Below are positions 38,142 through 48,956 of a stretch of 64,000 nt of DNA, in pieces. Within the stretch, counting starts at the first letter, position 1. Every line of letters begins with the position of its first letter. Source of the DNA: Rhodospirillales bacterium. Lineage in GTDB: Bacteria; Pseudomonadota; Alphaproteobacteria; TMED109. The position numbers were made by a program, and so were the translations under genes. The notes below the pieces were generated by a model. That model worked only from the letters and a program-made list of their open reading frames with translations. It had not been told where the DNA came from and did not search any database. The DNA lies in contig JAPPED010000008.1 in assembly GCA_028824295.1 (NCBI GenBank), positions 62,001 through 126,000 of the forward strand. The letters run 5' to 3'.

Positions 38142-39135
38142 TGCCGTCCTGACGATCCTGCAGGTGACGCTCGGCATCCTGTTGGTCGTGGTGCCGCTGC
38201 TCGTGTGCATCGCCTACCTGACCCTTGCGGAGCGCAAGGTCATCGCCGCTGCCCATCGGCGTCGCGGTCCGAACGTCGTGGGGCCGTTCGGCCTGCTGCA
38301 GCCGTTCGCTGACGGTCTCAAGCTGCTGGCTAAGGAGATCGTCATCCCGTCCCGCGCCAACCGGGTGGTGTTCGTGCTGGCCCCGGTCGTGACGTTTACG
38401 CTCAGCCTCGCCGCCTGGGCGGTCATCCCGGTGAGCGAACAGCTGGTGCTGGCCAACATCAATGTCGGGGTGCTGTACCTGTTCGCGATCTCGTCGCTCG
38501 CGATCTACGGCATCATCATGGCCGGCTGGGCGAGCAACTCGAAGTACCCGTTTCTGGGCGCCCTCCGGTCGGCGGCCCAGATGGTCTCCTACGAGGTGTC
38601 CATCGGCTTCGTGATCGTGACTGTCGTGCTCTGCGCTGGGTCGCTTAACTTGACCGAGATCGTGCAGGCACAGGAACGCATCTGGTACGTGGTACCCCTG
38701 CTTCCCATGGCCGTGGTGTTCTTCATTTCCGCATTGGCCGAGACCAACCGCGCGCCCTTCGATCTGCCCGAGGACGAGGCGGCGCTGGTGGCGGGGTACG
38801 CCACCGAGTACTCGTCCATGCTGTTCGTCATGTTTTTCTTGGGCGAATACGCCTCCATGATTCTCATGAGCGCGATGGGAACGATCCTGTTCTTGGGCGG
38901 CTGGCTGCCGGTGCCGGGAACGGAGGTGCTGCCGGTCCCGGGCATCGTCTGGTTTGCCCTCAAGACCGCGTTCCTGCTGTTCGTGTTCCTGTGGGTGCGC
39001 GCCACCTTACCCAGGTACCGTTACGACCAGCTGATGCGGATCGGCTGGAAGGTCTTCCTGCCGCTGACGCTGGCCTGGGTGGTGTTGACGTCCGCCGTGC
39101 TGGTGGCGTTCGACTGGCTGCCGGAAAGGGTGTGA
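38134..39135 (+). CDS. nuoH: NADH-quinone oxidoreductase subunit H
   Basis: A 333-residue membrane subunit connecting the quinone site to the proton channels. Conserved sequence: [52 protein letters not shown] and the end [16 protein letters not shown]. Eight membrane helices are expected. Start ATG 38134 within the end of nuoG. Confidence 0.98.
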   Translation: MLDAVLTILQVTLGILLVVVPLLVCIAYLTLAERKVIAAAHRRRGPNVVGPFGLLQPFADGLKLLAKEIVIPSRANRVVFVLAPVVTFTLSLAAWAVIPVSEQLVLANINVGVLYLFAISSLAIYGIIMAGWASNSKYPFLGALRSAAQMVSYEVSIGFVIVTVVLCAGSLNLTEIVQAQERIWYVVPLLPMAVVFFISALAETNRAPFDLPEDEAALVAGYATEYSSMLFVMFFLGEYASMILMSAMGTILFLGGWLPVPGTEVLPVPGIVWFALKTAFLLFVFLWVRATLPRYRYDQLMRIGWKVFLPLTLAWVVLTSAVLVAFDWLPERV

Positions 39136-39139
39136 TCCG

Positions 39140-39646
39140 ATGACGGAGCCCAACGTCCTGATCCGGATCCTGCACGCGCTCCGGATGGCGTCGCTGGTCG
39201 AGCTCTTCGCCGGCCTGACCCGCACGTTCCGACGGATGCTGAGCCCGCCGGTGACCCTCGCCTATCCGAATGAAAAGGGCCGGCTGAGCCATCGTTTCCG
39301 CGGCGAGCATGCCCTGCGGCGCTATCCCAACGGCGAGGAGCGCTGCATTGCCTGCAAGCTCTGCGAGGCCGTCTGCCCAGCCCTCGCGATCACCATCGAG
39401 GCGGAACCCCGGGCCGACGGCAGCCGGCGCACCACCCGATACGACATCGACATGACGAAGTGCATCTATTGCGGGCTGTGCGAGGAGGCCTGCCCGGTCG
39501 ACGCCATCGTGCAGGGGCCCAACTTCGAGTTTTCGACGGAGACACGCGAGGAGCTTCTCTACACCAAGGAGCGCCTGCTTGAGAACGGCGACCGCTGGGA
39601 ACACGCGATCGCGGAGCGCCTTGCCGCCGACGCGACGGCGCGCTGA
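39140..39646 (+). CDS. nuoI: NADH-quinone oxidoreductase subunit I
   Basis: A 168-residue subunit with two 4Fe-4S clusters (N6a, N6b). The two ferredoxin motifs are [16 protein letters not shown] and [16 protein letters not shown]. The length and the end LAADATAR are normal. Follows nuoH by four bp. Confidence 0.98.
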   Translation: MTEPNVLIRILHALRMASLVELFAGLTRTFRRMLSPPVTLAYPNEKGRLSHRFRGEHALRRYPNGEERCIACKLCEAVCPALAITIEAEPRADGSRRTTRYDIDMTKCIYCGLCEEACPVDAIVQGPNFEFSTETREELLYTKERLLENGDRWEHAIAERLAADATAR

Positions 39647-39652
39647 CCGGCC

Positions 39653-40255
39653 ATGACCGCGCCCGACCTGTTCTTCTGGCTGTGCGCGGCCGTGCTCATG
39701 ATGTCGTCCGTCTTCGTCGTGTCGGCGCGCAGCCTCGTACACGCGGTGTTCTTCCTGATTCTGGCGTTCCTGAACGCTGCGGGGCTGTTCATCCTGCTGG
39801 GTGCCGAGTTCCTCGGCATGATGATGCTGATCGTCTACGTGGGCGCTGTCGCCGTGCTGTTCCTGTTCGTCGTCATGACGCTGGACACCGGGCAGCCCGG
39901 CGGGACGCTCCGGGCCCGGCTGCCCGCCGCCCTGGCGGCCGGCGCCATCCTGTTGCTGGAACTCGCGTTCGTGGCCTTTGCGGGCGGTCCTGCCGAGGCT
40001 CCGGAGCCGCTGCCCGGTGGCGTATCCAACACGCGGGCGCTGGGCCGCCTGATCTACACGGACTATGCGGCGCTGTTCGAACTGGCGGGAGCCATCCTCC
40101 TCGTCGCCATGATCGGCGCGATCGTGCTCGCGCACCGCTACCGTCCCGGCGTGCGCCGGCAGGACCCGGTGCGGCAGTTCGTCCGCCACCAGGGCGAATC
40201 GATTCGCCTGGAGGATCCGGCAGTGGGTGCCGGGGTGTCGGAGCAGGGTCGATGA
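39653..40255 (+). CDS. nuoJ: NADH-quinone oxidoreductase subunit J
   Basis: A 200-residue membrane subunit with five predicted helices; [20 protein letters not shown] is the characteristic third-helix block. The loop and C-terminal [20 protein letters not shown] are typical of alphaproteobacteria. Overlaps nuoK by four bp. Confidence 0.96.
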   Translation: MTAPDLFFWLCAAVLMMSSVFVVSARSLVHAVFFLILAFLNAAGLFILLGAEFLGMMMLIVYVGAVAVLFLFVVMTLDTGQPGGTLRARLPAALAAGAILLLELAFVAFAGGPAEAPEPLPGGVSNTRALGRLIYTDYAALFELAGAILLVAMIGAIVLAHRYRPGVRRQDPVRQFVRHQGESIRLEDPAVGAGVSEQGR

Positions 40256-40560
40256 CGGTCACGCTTGCGCATTACCTCATGCTGGGCGGTTCGGTGTTCA
40301 CGGTCGGGATCATCGGCATCGTCCTGAATCGCCGAAACGTGATCATGATCCTGATGGCGATCGAGTTGCTGCTGCTGGCGGTGAATCTGAACTTCGTGGC
40401 CTTTTCGGCCTATCTCGGCGACCCGGCCGGCCAGGTGTTCACGCTGTTCGTGCTGACCGTGGCGGCGGCGGAGGCCGCCGTCGGTCTCGCCATCCTCGTG
40501 GTGTTTTTCCGGCTCCGCGGGACCATTGCGGTTGAAGACATTCAGGATCTCAAGGGATGA
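40252..40560 (+). CDS. nuoK: NADH-quinone oxidoreductase subunit K
   Basis: A 102-residue, three-helix membrane subunit (MrpC-like). [20 protein letters not shown] carries the conserved membrane Glu, and [17 protein letters not shown] a second one. ATGA overlaps at both ends. Confidence 0.97.
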   Translation: MTVTLAHYLMLGGSVFTVGIIGIVLNRRNVIMILMAIELLLLAVNLNFVAFSAYLGDPAGQVFTLFVLTVAAAEAAVGLAILVVFFRLRGTIAVEDIQDLKG

Positions 40561-42449
40561 TGACCGTCGCCGCCGTGTTCCTGCCGCTGGCCGGTGCGGC
40601 GCTGGCGGCCCTGCTGTCCCGGCGGGCGAGCCCGGCCCTGGCCGGAATCACGACCACCTGCCTCACGGCACTGGCGCTCGCCGCGTCGATCGGCGTCCTG
40701 GCCGGGCTGGGGGACGACCCGGCCCGCGTGTCGCTGGCCACGTGGATCGCGGTGGACGGACTCCAGCTCGACTGGGCCCTGCGCGCGGATCCGCTGTCGG
40801 CGCTCATGCTGGTGGTGGTCAACGCGATATCGGCGCTGGTACACCTCTACGCCATCGGCTACATGGCCGAGGATCCACACCGACCGCGTTTCTTCGCCTT
40901 CCTGTCGCTGTTCACGTTCTCGATGCTGTTGCTGGTCAGCGCGGACAACTTCCTGCAGCTGTTCTGCGGATGGGAAGGGGTCGGCCTCTCCTCGTACCTC
41001 CTGATCGGCTTCTGGTACGAGCGGTCCACGGCCAATGCCGCCGCGATCAAGGCGTTCCTGATGAACCGGATCGGCGATGTGGGGCTGGTGCTCGCGTTGG
41101 CGGCAATCGCGCTGACGTTCGAGAGCCTGACGTTCGACGCGGTGTTCGGCGGGGCGGCGGACGCGGGCGCGGCAACATTGCTCGGCCTGCCGGCCCTGGA
41201 GGTAATCGGCGTGCTGCTGCTGGTCGGCGCGATGGGCAAGTCCGCGCAGATCGGGCTCCACACGTGGTTGGCCGACGCGATGGAGGGGCCGACGCCGGTA
41301 TCCGCGTTGCTGCACGCCGCCACCATGGTCACGGCGGGCGTGTTTCTGGTGGCCCGCTGCGCGCCGCTCTACGAGGGGGCGCCGGTGGCCATGGGCCTGG
41401 TGGCGGTGGTCGGCGCGGCCACGGCCCTGTTTGCCGCGACGATCGCGCTGGCCCAGACCGACATCAAGCGGGTGGTGGCGTGGTCGACCTGCAGCCAGCT
41501 GGGTTACATGTTTCTCGCGGCCGGGGTGGCGGTGCCCGCGGCCGCGCTGTTCCATCTGTTTACGCACGCGTTCTTCAAGGCCCTGCTGTTTCTCGGCGCC
41601 GGTGCCGTGATTCACGCGCTTGCGCATGAACAGGACCTGCGCCGCATGGGCGGGTTGGCCCGCCGGATGCCCCTCACGTGCGCGGCCATGGTGGTCGGCA
41701 GCCTGGCCCTGTCGGGCCTGCCGCCGTTTGCCGGTTTCTGGTCCAAGGACGTCATTCTCGAGAGCGCGTTTGCCGCCCACGGACCGGTCGCACTGACGGG
41801 CTTCTGGTTGGGCCTCGCCGCGGCGTTTCTGACGGGTTTGTACAGTTGGCGCCTCGTCTTCCTGGTATTCGCCGGCGAGGCCAGGGCGCCCGCCCGGGTG
41901 CTGGCGGCGGTGCACGAGCCGGGATGGTCGATGCGGTTCCCCGTGCTGGTGCTCGCCGCGGCGGCGTGCGTGGCCGGCTGGTGGGCGCATGACTTGGCGG
42001 ACGCGGGCACCCCGTTCTGGCGCGGTCTGTTTGCCACGGCGCACCACGGCGACGTTCCGGTATGGGTGCCGATTGCTCCGGCGGTCGCCGGCGGCGGCGG
42101 GCTGCTGGTGGCGTGGCTGGTGTACGTGGCTCGTCCCGAGCTCGGGGCCCGGGCGGCGGCCAGGACCGCCGCCGTGGGAGCCTTCCTGGCCGCGGGCTGG
42201 CGATTTGACGCACTCTACGACGGGTTCGTCGTGCGAACGGTTCGACGCGTGGGGAGCTTCCTCGCCGCCGTGATCGATCAAGGGCTCATCGACCGGCGCG
42301 GCCCCGAGGGGGTCGGCCGGGCTGCCCTGGCGGGCGCGGTGCGCGTGCAGTTCCTGCAGACCGGCCAGCTGCACCACTACGCGCTGGTGGTGGTCATCGG
42401 GGCGGTGCTGTTTGCGGCGTGGAACCTGCTGGTGGGGGGCCTTTCGTGA
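40557..42449 (+). CDS. nuoL: NADH-quinone oxidoreductase subunit L
   Basis: A 630-residue antiporter-like subunit. Core blocks [40 protein letters not shown] and [20 protein letters not shown] include the conserved Glu and Lys/His of the proton path. The long C-terminal lateral helix and final membrane anchor are present. Overlaps nuoK and nuoM. Confidence 0.97.
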   Translation: MMTVAAVFLPLAGAALAALLSRRASPALAGITTTCLTALALAASIGVLAGLGDDPARVSLATWIAVDGLQLDWALRADPLSALMLVVVNAISALVHLYAIGYMAEDPHRPRFFAFLSLFTFSMLLLVSADNFLQLFCGWEGVGLSSYLLIGFWYERSTANAAAIKAFLMNRIGDVGLVLALAAIALTFESLTFDAVFGGAADAGAATLLGLPALEVIGVLLLVGAMGKSAQIGLHTWLADAMEGPTPVSALLHAATMVTAGVFLVARCAPLYEGAPVAMGLVAVVGAATALFAATIALAQTDIKRVVAWSTCSQLGYMFLAAGVAVPAAALFHLFTHAFFKALLFLGAGAVIHALAHEQDLRRMGGLARRMPLTCAAMVVGSLALSGLPPFAGFWSKDVILESAFAAHGPVALTGFWLGLAAAFLTGLYSWRLVFLVFAGEARAPARVLAAVHEPGWSMRFPVLVLAAAACVAGWWAHDLADAGTPFWRGLFATAHHGDVPVWVPIAPAVAGGGGLLVAWLVYVARPELGARAAARTAAVGAFLAAGWRFDALYDGFVVRTVRRVGSFLAAVIDQGLIDRRGPEGVGRAALAGAVRVQFLQTGQLHHYALVVVIGAVLFAAWNLLVGGLS

Positions 42450-43936
42450 GCACCTGGCCCATCCTGTCGCTGCTGGTGTTCCTGCCGGTGGCGGGAATCG
42501 CCTTCCTCGCCCTGACCGGCCGCAGCGGAGCGGAGAATGACCGCAACGCCCGCGATGTGACGCTCTGGACCTCGCTTGCCAACCTGGCATTGGCGATCGT
42601 GCTGGCCGCCCGGTTCGATCCGGGCAAGGACGGCTTCCAGTTTGTCGAGCACGCCGTGTGGCTGCCGAAGCTCGGCGTCGCGTATCACGTCGGCGTGGAC
42701 GGGATTTCGGTCCTGTTCATCCTGCTGACGGCGCTCCTGGTGCCGATCTGCATCGTTGCCTCCTGGACGACGGTCGTTGAGCGCGTGCGCTCGTGGATGG
42801 TCGCGTTCCTGGCCATGGAGGCCCTCATGATCGGGGTCTTCGTGGCGCGGGACGCCCTGCTGTTCTACGTGTTCTTCGAGGCCATCCTGATTCCGATGTT
42901 CCTGATCATCGGGATCTGGGGAGGCGAGCGGCGCGTGCATGCCGCCTTCAAGTTTGTGCTCTACACCCTGGCCGGGTCGGTGCTGTTCCTGATTGCGATC
43001 CTGACGCTCGCCAGCCTGGCCGGCTCCACCGACATGGACCGTCTGGAGCACATGCCGATCGCCGTCGACGCCCAGCGCTGGATCTGGATCGCGATGTTCG
43101 CGTCGTTCGCGGTCAAGGTGCCGATGTGGCCGCTGCACACTTGGCTGCCGGACGCCCATGTCCAGGCGCCGACCGCCGGGTCGGTCATCCTAGCGGGCGT
43201 CCTCCTGAAGCTCGGCGGCTACGGTTTCCTCCGCTTTTCGCTGCCGATGCTGCCCGCGGCAAGCGCGGAATTCATGCCGCTGGTCTACGTGCTGAGTGCT
43301 GTCGCGATCCTCTACACGTCGCTGGTCGCTCTGATGCAGCGCGACATGAAGCGGCTGATCGCCTATTCGTCGGTGGCCCACATGGGAGTCGTGACGCTCG
43401 GGCTGTTCACGGCTTCCGCACGGGCGATCTCCGGCGCGATCGTGCAAATGCTGAGCCATGGCCTGGTGTCGGCGGCACTGTTCCTGGTGGTCGGCGTGGT
43501 GTACGACAGGCGGCACTCCCGGGAGATCGCCGACTACGGCGGCCTCGTCCATTCCATGCCGCGTTACGCGGTCCTGTTCATGCTGTTTGCGCTGGCCGCG
43601 GTCGGATTGCCGGCCACCAGCGGCTTCGTGGGCGAGTTCCTCGTCATCGTGGGCGTGTTTCCCGTGAGCGCGGTCTTCGCGGCCTGCGCGGCCGCCGGCA
43701 TGGTGCTGTCGGCCGCCTACATGCTGTGGCTGTACCGCCGCGTGGTGTTCGGCAGGGTGCCAGCGGGGCCGCCGCTGCCGGATCTGGATCGTCGCGAAAC
43801 CGGCATGTTCCTGCCGCTCGCGATCCTGGTCCTCTGGCTCGGCATCCAGCCGGACTTCGTGTTCCGGCTGGTCGAGGGACCGTCGGCCGAACTGGCGGCG
43901 AGGCTGCTGGCCGCACAGACGGGTGGCGGTTTGTGA
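42446..43936 (+). CDS. nuoM: NADH-quinone oxidoreductase subunit M
   Basis: A 496-residue antiporter-like subunit. GTG 42446 overlaps the nuoL stop (GTGA). Conserved parts: FFEAILIPMFLIIGIWGG with the key membrane Glu, FAVKVPMWPLHTWLPDAHVQ and YSSVAHMGVVTLGLF. Overlaps the nuoN start by one base (TGATG). Confidence 0.97.
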   Translation: MSTWPILSLLVFLPVAGIAFLALTGRSGAENDRNARDVTLWTSLANLALAIVLAARFDPGKDGFQFVEHAVWLPKLGVAYHVGVDGISVLFILLTALLVPICIVASWTTVVERVRSWMVAFLAMEALMIGVFVARDALLFYVFFEAILIPMFLIIGIWGGERRVHAAFKFVLYTLAGSVLFLIAILTLASLAGSTDMDRLEHMPIAVDAQRWIWIAMFASFAVKVPMWPLHTWLPDAHVQAPTAGSVILAGVLLKLGGYGFLRFSLPMLPAASAEFMPLVYVLSAVAILYTSLVALMQRDMKRLIAYSSVAHMGVVTLGLFTASARAISGAIVQMLSHGLVSAALFLVVGVVYDRRHSREIADYGGLVHSMPRYAVLFMLFALAAVGLPATSGFVGEFLVIVGVFPVSAVFAACAAAGMVLSAAYMLWLYRRVVFGRVPAGPPLPDLDRRETGMFLPLAILVLWLGIQPDFVFRLVEGPSAELAARLLAAQTGGGL

Positions 43937-45366
43937 TGGAGCTGACCCCGGCAATCCTGGGCGCGCTGCCCGAGTTGCTCCTGGCGCTGGGGGCGACCGT
44001 GCTCACCATGGTCGGCCCCTTCGTTGTCGATCAACGGCGGGTATGGCTGACCCGGGCCGCGCTGCTCACGTTGGTGGGGGCGCTGGCCCTGGTTCCGACG
44101 CCTCCCGACGGCCTCATCTTCGGCGGGCTGTTCGTGGTCGACGGGTTCGGCAAGTTCATGAAGATCCTGGTCCTGGGGGCGACCGCCTGGACCCTCCTGA
44201 TTGCGGAGGAGGGCCGCCAGTCGGCGAGCATGCGGGCATTCGAGTACCCGGTGCTGGTGCTGTTTTCGGCACTGGGCATGCTCGCGACCGTGTCGGCGAA
44301 CAATCTGATGAGCCTCTACCTGGGGCTCGAGATGATGAGTATCCCGCTCTACGTCCTGACTGCACTGAAGCGCGAATCGCGTCACGCTGGCGAGGCCGGG
44401 ATCAAGTACTTCGTCCTGGGCGCGCTGGCCTCGGCCCTGCTGCTCTATGGCTGCGCGCTGCTCTACGGGTTCACCGGCACGACGGACTTCAACGCGCTCG
44501 CCGTCGCGTTGCCGGATGCTCCGCCGCTCGGTGCCGCGGCCGGGCTGGTCTTCCTGGTGGCAGGAATCGCCTTCAAGTTGTCGGCGGCGCCGTTCCACAT
44601 GTGGACCCCGGACGTCTACGAGGGGGCTCCGACGCCCGTCACGGCGTTCCTGGCCGCCGCTCCCAAGGTTGCGGCCGGAGCCCTGATGCTGCGGGTGCTG
44701 TTCGGGCCACTGATCGGCCTGGCGGACGTGTGGATGCCGGCGATCGCGGTGCTGGCGGTCCTGTCCATGACGGTGGGGGCGTTCGGCGCGCTCCGGCAGA
44801 CGGGCCTCAAACGGCTGCTGGCCTACGGGACCATCGGTCACTCGGGATACATCTTCGTCGGGATTGCCGCCGGAACACCGGAGGGAATCCACGGAGCGTG
44901 CGTATATCTCGCGATCTACGCGGTCATGACCATCGGCGCGTTTGCCTGTCTCCTGGCCATGCACCGCAGCCATCAGCCGTTCGAGCAGATGGAGCACCTC
45001 GCGGGAATCGGTCGGCACCGCCCGATGTTCGCGCTGGCGTTCTCGGCATTGTTGCTGTCGATGGCTGGCCTGCCGCCGCTCGCCGGATTTCTGGCCAAGC
45101 TGTATGTGTTTCGGGCAGCGGTCGAGGCGGACCTGTTCTGGCTGGCGGTGGTCGGCGTGCTCGCCAGCGTGGTGGCCGCCGCCTATTACTTCCGCGTGGT
45201 CTACGTGATGTATTTCGCGGATGGGGACGAGGATTTCGAGCACATGCCCGGACGGAAGGTCACGTGGACGGTGACCGCGACGGCGCTGACCGCGCTGCTG
45301 TTTCTATTCGTGGCCCCCGTGGTGGTCGAGGCGGCGGCCCGGGCCGCAGGCACGCTTGGACTCTGA
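43936..45366 (+). CDS. nuoN: NADH-quinone oxidoreductase subunit N
   Basis: A 476-residue antiporter-like subunit, last of the 14 complex I genes. Conserved parts: YLGLEMMSIPLYVLTALKRE, AGIKYFVLGALASALLLYG and FKLSAAPFHMWTPDVYEGAP. Normal length. Confidence 0.97.
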   Translation: MELTPAILGALPELLLALGATVLTMVGPFVVDQRRVWLTRAALLTLVGALALVPTPPDGLIFGGLFVVDGFGKFMKILVLGATAWTLLIAEEGRQSASMRAFEYPVLVLFSALGMLATVSANNLMSLYLGLEMMSIPLYVLTALKRESRHAGEAGIKYFVLGALASALLLYGCALLYGFTGTTDFNALAVALPDAPPLGAAAGLVFLVAGIAFKLSAAPFHMWTPDVYEGAPTPVTAFLAAAPKVAAGALMLRVLFGPLIGLADVWMPAIAVLAVLSMTVGAFGALRQTGLKRLLAYGTIGHSGYIFVGIAAGTPEGIHGACVYLAIYAVMTIGAFACLLAMHRSHQPFEQMEHLAGIGRHRPMFALAFSALLLSMAGLPPLAGFLAKLYVFRAAVEADLFWLAVVGVLASVVAAAYYFRVVYVMYFADGDEDFEHMPGRKVTWTVTATALTALLFLFVAPVVVEAAARAAGTLGL

Positions 45367-45375
45367 GCGGAAGCG

Positions 45376-46092
45376 GTGACGGAATTTCGGGTGGTGCGGC
45401 TGAACACCGTGGACAGCACGAACGCTGAAGCGTGGCGTCGGGCCGGCCGCCCCGCGGAAGCCAACCTCGTCGTCTGGGCACGCCGGCAGGAGCAGGGCCG
45501 CGGCCGTCACGGCCGCGGCTGGGTCTCTCCACCCGGCAATCTCTACGCGTCGGTGGTGCGTCCCGGGGCCGGTGGCGCGCACCCGGCCCTCGAGGTGTTT
45601 CGGGCCGGGATTTGCCTGGTGGAGGCGGTGCTCGAGGTGACGGGGAGCACGGTGGCCGCCCGGTTGAAATGGCCGAACGACCTCGTGGTCGGCGGCCGCA
45701 AGGTCGCCGGGATTCTGGCGGAGACGGCGCCGGAGCGTGCCGCCACGGTGGTCGGGACCGGCGTAAACCTGGTCTCGCACCCCGATGCGACGTCACTGCC
45801 GGCGACCGATCTTGCACGCGAGGGGGCACCGCCGGTCAGCCCCGCCCGCCTGCTGGCTGCGTATCTGGAGCGCCTGGCCGCCCGCGCGGCGCACGGACAC
45901 GACCGAATTCTCGAGCGCTGGCGCGCCCTGGCGCTGCCGGCCGGGACCCCGTTTCGGGTGCGCATCGGCGACGACGAAGTGCAGGGGGCATTCGCCGGCG
46001 TCGACGATGACGGTGCGCTGCTGCTCGACCAGGGCGACGGCGAGCGTCGGCGGATCATTGCCGGCGATGCGTTTCCCGAGATGGACGGCTGA
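45376..46092 (+). CDS. birA: Biotin-[acetyl-CoA-carboxylase] ligase
   Basis: A 238-residue ligase attaching biotin to the carboxyl-carrier protein. It has the biotinyl-AMP motif GRGRHGRGWVSPPGNLYAS and RLKWPNDLVVGGRKVAGIL. There is no N-terminal helix-turn-helix, so unlike E. coli BirA it is not a repressor. GTG start 45376, nine bp after nuoN, the usual alphaproteobacterial position. Confidence 0.94.
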   Translation: MTEFRVVRLNTVDSTNAEAWRRAGRPAEANLVVWARRQEQGRGRHGRGWVSPPGNLYASVVRPGAGGAHPALEVFRAGICLVEAVLEVTGSTVAARLKWPNDLVVGGRKVAGILAETAPERAATVVGTGVNLVSHPDATSLPATDLAREGAPPVSPARLLAAYLERLAARAAHGHDRILERWRALALPAGTPFRVRIGDDEVQGAFAGVDDDGALLLDQGDGERRRIIAGDAFPEMDG

Positions 46093-46880
46093 TGGCGTCG
46101 CAGCTGCTGGCCGTGGACGTCGGGAACACCAACACGGTGTTCGCCATGTTCGAGGGCGATCGCCTGCTGGTGTCGTGGCGCCTGGCGACGTCGGTGGACC
46201 GTACGGCGGACGAGTACGCGGCAACGCTGTCGCAGTTGATGAAACTGGACGGCCGCAGCCCGGACACCGTCGGCGCCGTCGTGATTTCGACGGTGGTGCC
46301 AGCGTCCCTGTTCGAACTGCGCCTGCTAGCCGACCGGATGTTCGGATGCCGGGCCGACGTGGTCGGCGACGGGCTCGACCTCGGCATCGAGGTTCATATT
46401 CCGAGTCCCCAGGAGGTTGGCGCCGACCGGCTGGTCAATGCGGTGGGGGCTTACCGCCGGTACGGCGGCGCCGTGATCGTCGTCGATTTCGGGACAGCGA
46501 CGACCTTCGACGTCGTCGGCGCGCACGGCTCGTATGAAGGGGGCGTGATCGCCCCCGGCGTCAACCTGTCCCTAGAGGCGCTGCACGCGGAGGCAGCCCG
46601 TCTGCCGCGAATCGCCATCGGGCGGCCTGCGGCCGTCGTCGGCCGGGACACGGTTTCCGCCATGCGGTCAGGGATCTACTGGGGCTATGTCGGCCTGATC
46701 GAGGGCTTGATCGAACGGATACGGACGGAACGGGGACAGCCGTCGATGCAGGTGGTGGCGACGGGCGGGCTGGCCGATCTGTTCGCCCAGGCCACCGGCG
46801 TCATCGACACCGTGGACCCCAACCTCACGCTGTACGGACTGTGCTTCGTGCATCGCCACAACCGGGACACCCCGGCATGA
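46092..46880 (+). CDS. coaX: Type III pantothenate kinase
   Basis: A 262-residue kinase for the first step of coenzyme A synthesis. ASKHA-fold motifs: LAVDVGNTNTVFAMFEGD (phosphate 1), GADRLVNAVGAYRRYGG, VDFGTATTFDVV (phosphate 2) and the C-terminal VVATGGLADLFA. Start overlaps birA; stop overlaps the RNase J start. Members of this type need a monovalent cation and are not feedback-inhibited by CoA. Confidence 0.95.
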   Translation: MASQLLAVDVGNTNTVFAMFEGDRLLVSWRLATSVDRTADEYAATLSQLMKLDGRSPDTVGAVVISTVVPASLFELRLLADRMFGCRADVVGDGLDLGIEVHIPSPQEVGADRLVNAVGAYRRYGGAVIVVDFGTATTFDVVGAHGSYEGGVIAPGVNLSLEALHAEAARLPRIAIGRPAAVVGRDTVSAMRSGIYWGYVGLIEGLIERIRTERGQPSMQVVATGGLADLFAQATGVIDTVDPNLTLYGLCFVHRHNRDTPA

Positions 46881-48538
46881 GCAGCCTGCCGATTCCCGGC
46901 TCCGACGAACTGCTGTTCGTGCCTCTGGGCGGTTCCGGCGAAATCGGCATGAACCTGAACCTCTACGGGTACGATGGCCGCTGGATCATGATCGATTGCG
47001 GCGTGTCGTTTCGGGACGAGCGGATGCCGGAGGCGGACGTCGTGATGCCGGACATCCGGGCGCTCGAAGGCATGGAGGACCGGATCGAGGCCATCGTGCT
47101 GACGCACGCCCACGAGGATCACCACGGCGCGGTGCATCACCTTTGGCCCAGGCTCCGGTGTCCGGTGCTCGCGACCCCGTTCGCGGCCATGCTCCTGCAG
47201 GAAAAACTCTCGGACGCCGGCCTGCGGGATGTCGTTCCGGTGGACCAGGTGGCGCCCGGTGAATCGCGCCAGCTCGGCCACTTCCGCGCGGAGTACGTGC
47301 CCATCACGCACTCGATTCCGGAGTCTCACGCGATCGCGCTGACCACCCCGGCCGGCGTGGTGCTGCACACGGGCGACTGGAAGTTCGACCCGCGGCCCGG
47401 GCTGGGACCGACGACGGACGAAGTCAGGCTCCGGCAGCTGGGTGACGCCGGGGTCTTGGCAATCACCTGCGATTCCACCAATGCCCTGGTCGCCGGGGAG
47501 TCGGGATCCGAGGGCGATATCGCCGACGAGCTGGTCCCGTTGGTCGACGGACAGCCAGGGCTGGTAGCGGTGGCGACGTTCGCTTCCAACGTGGCGCGGC
47601 TCCGCACGGTGGCGGAGGTGGCCCGGCGGTGCAGCCGCAAGGTGGCGCTGGTGGGGCGGTCGTTGTGGCGGCTCACCGACGCGGCGCGCGCGGCGGGATA
47701 CCTTGCCGGTGTCCCGGCATTCATCAAGGAAGACGCGATCCGGTCGTTTCCGCGCAACGACCTGTTGGTTGTCTGCACCGGTTCGCAGGGCGAACCCCGG
47801 GCGGCGCTGTCCCGGATCATCGAGCGGCGGCATCGCGCCCTGCATTTCGCGCCGGGCGACCGGGTGATCTTTTCGTCGCGGGTCATTCCGGGGAACGAGA
47901 TCGCGGTCAAGCGAATCTGGAACGGACTGATTGAGCTGGGGTGCGACGTCGTCACCTCGGAGCAGGCGCCGATTCACGTGTCGGGACACCCGGCGCGCGA
48001 TGAGCTCACGCGCATGTACCACTGTATCCGGCCGCAGATCGCACTGCCGGTGCACGGCGAGCCGCTCCACATCCGCGCGCACGCCAATCTCGCCCGGTCC
48101 CTGCAGGTGCCCGAGGTGTTCGAGCCACGTAACGGCAGGGTGATCCGTCTGGCGCCGCAAGCGGCGGAGGTCGGCTGGGTCGAGGCGGGGAGGCTGATCC
48201 TGGACGGGACCGACGTCGTGCCCCGCGAGGCCGGCCACCTGCAGGCCCGCCGGCGCATGGCGTACCATGGGGCGGTCACCGTGACGATGGTCGTGGAGGA
48301 TGACGAGGTCCTGGTGGAGCCGCGGGTCACGTTTCACGGGCTCGACCCGGTGAGCAACGGGGCAGAAATTGACATCGCCGAGACCGTCCTCAGCGTGTGG
48401 GACGGGTTCGCGGCCGGAGAGTGCGAGGAAGACGGGCACGCTCGGCCGATTCTCGAGAAGGCCGTGCGCCGTGCGTGTCGCCGGTCCCTGCTCAAGCAGC
48501 CGGACGTCGTCGTGGAACTGATCCGGCTGGGGGGCTGA
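46877..48538 (+). CDS. rnj: Ribonuclease J
   Basis: A 553-residue metallo-beta-lactamase-fold nuclease with 5'-3' exo- and endonuclease activity in RNA turnover. Motif 2 is LTHAHEDHHGAVHH (His-X-His-X-Asp-His), later ligands are in PITHSIPESHAIAL and HTGDWKFD; the beta-CASP part has VATFASNVARLRTVAEVARR and IHVSGHPARDELTRMYH. Start ATG 46877, overlapping coaX. Position between coaX and mce is typical of alphaproteobacteria. Confidence 0.94.
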   Translation: MSSLPIPGSDELLFVPLGGSGEIGMNLNLYGYDGRWIMIDCGVSFRDERMPEADVVMPDIRALEGMEDRIEAIVLTHAHEDHHGAVHHLWPRLRCPVLATPFAAMLLQEKLSDAGLRDVVPVDQVAPGESRQLGHFRAEYVPITHSIPESHAIALTTPAGVVLHTGDWKFDPRPGLGPTTDEVRLRQLGDAGVLAITCDSTNALVAGESGSEGDIADELVPLVDGQPGLVAVATFASNVARLRTVAEVARRCSRKVALVGRSLWRLTDAARAAGYLAGVPAFIKEDAIRSFPRNDLLVVCTGSQGEPRAALSRIIERRHRALHFAPGDRVIFSSRVIPGNEIAVKRIWNGLIELGCDVVTSEQAPIHVSGHPARDELTRMYHCIRPQIALPVHGEPLHIRAHANLARSLQVPEVFEPRNGRVIRLAPQAAEVGWVEAGRLILDGTDVVPREAGHLQARRRMAYHGAVTVTMVVEDDEVLVEPRVTFHGLDPVSNGAEIDIAETVLSVWDGFAAGECEEDGHARPILEKAVRRACRRSLLKQPDVVVELIRLGG

Positions 48539-48542
48539 CGGG

Positions 48543-48956
48543 ATGGAATCAATCTTGGGCGAACTGAACCACGTTGCCATCGTGGTTCCCGATCTCGACA
48601 CCGCCGCCCGCCGCTATCGGGATATTTTCGGCGCGCGAGTGTCGGCGCCGCTCCCGCTCCCGGATCACGGGGTCACCACGGTATTCGTCGAGCTTTCCAA
48701 CACCAAGATCGAGTTGCTGCATCCGCTGGGCGACGAGTCGCCCGTGGCTGCATTCCTGGCGCGGAACCCGGCGGGCGGAATTCACCATCTCTGCTACGAG
48801 GTCGACGATCTCGGCGGCGCCCGTGACCGGCTGGTGCAGGCGGGCGCGAGAGTGCTCGGCGACGGCGAGCCGAAGATCGGGGCGCATGGGAAACCGGTCC
48901 TGTTCCTGCACCCGAAGGATTTCGACGGGACGCTCATCGAACTGGAACAGCGCTGA
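48543..48956 (+). CDS. mce: Methylmalonyl-CoA epimerase
   Basis: A 137-residue vicinal-oxygen-chelate enzyme that interconverts the R and S forms of methylmalonyl-CoA, used in propionate metabolism. Two beta-alpha-beta modules: LNHVAIVVPDLDTAARRYRD with a metal His, TTVFVELSNTKIELLHPLGD, GGIHHLCYEVDD and the end DFDGTLIELEQ with a metal Glu. Four bp after rnj; overlaps the DUF1467 start by one base. Confidence 0.95.
   Translation: MESILGELNHVAIVVPDLDTAARRYRDIFGARVSAPLPLPDHGVTTVFVELSNTKIELLHPLGDESPVAAFLARNPAGGIHHLCYEVDDLGGARDRLVQAGARVLGDGEPKIGAHGKPVLFLHPKDFDGTLIELEQR

Noticed and set aside
35850-38210. A 786-codon open frame on the minus strand opposite nuoF/nuoG.
   Set aside because: It mirrors the high GC at third codon positions of nuoG, has a Arg/His/Pro/Gln-rich composition and no domain. 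Similar mirror frames oppose nuoL, nuoN and the DUF3883 gene.
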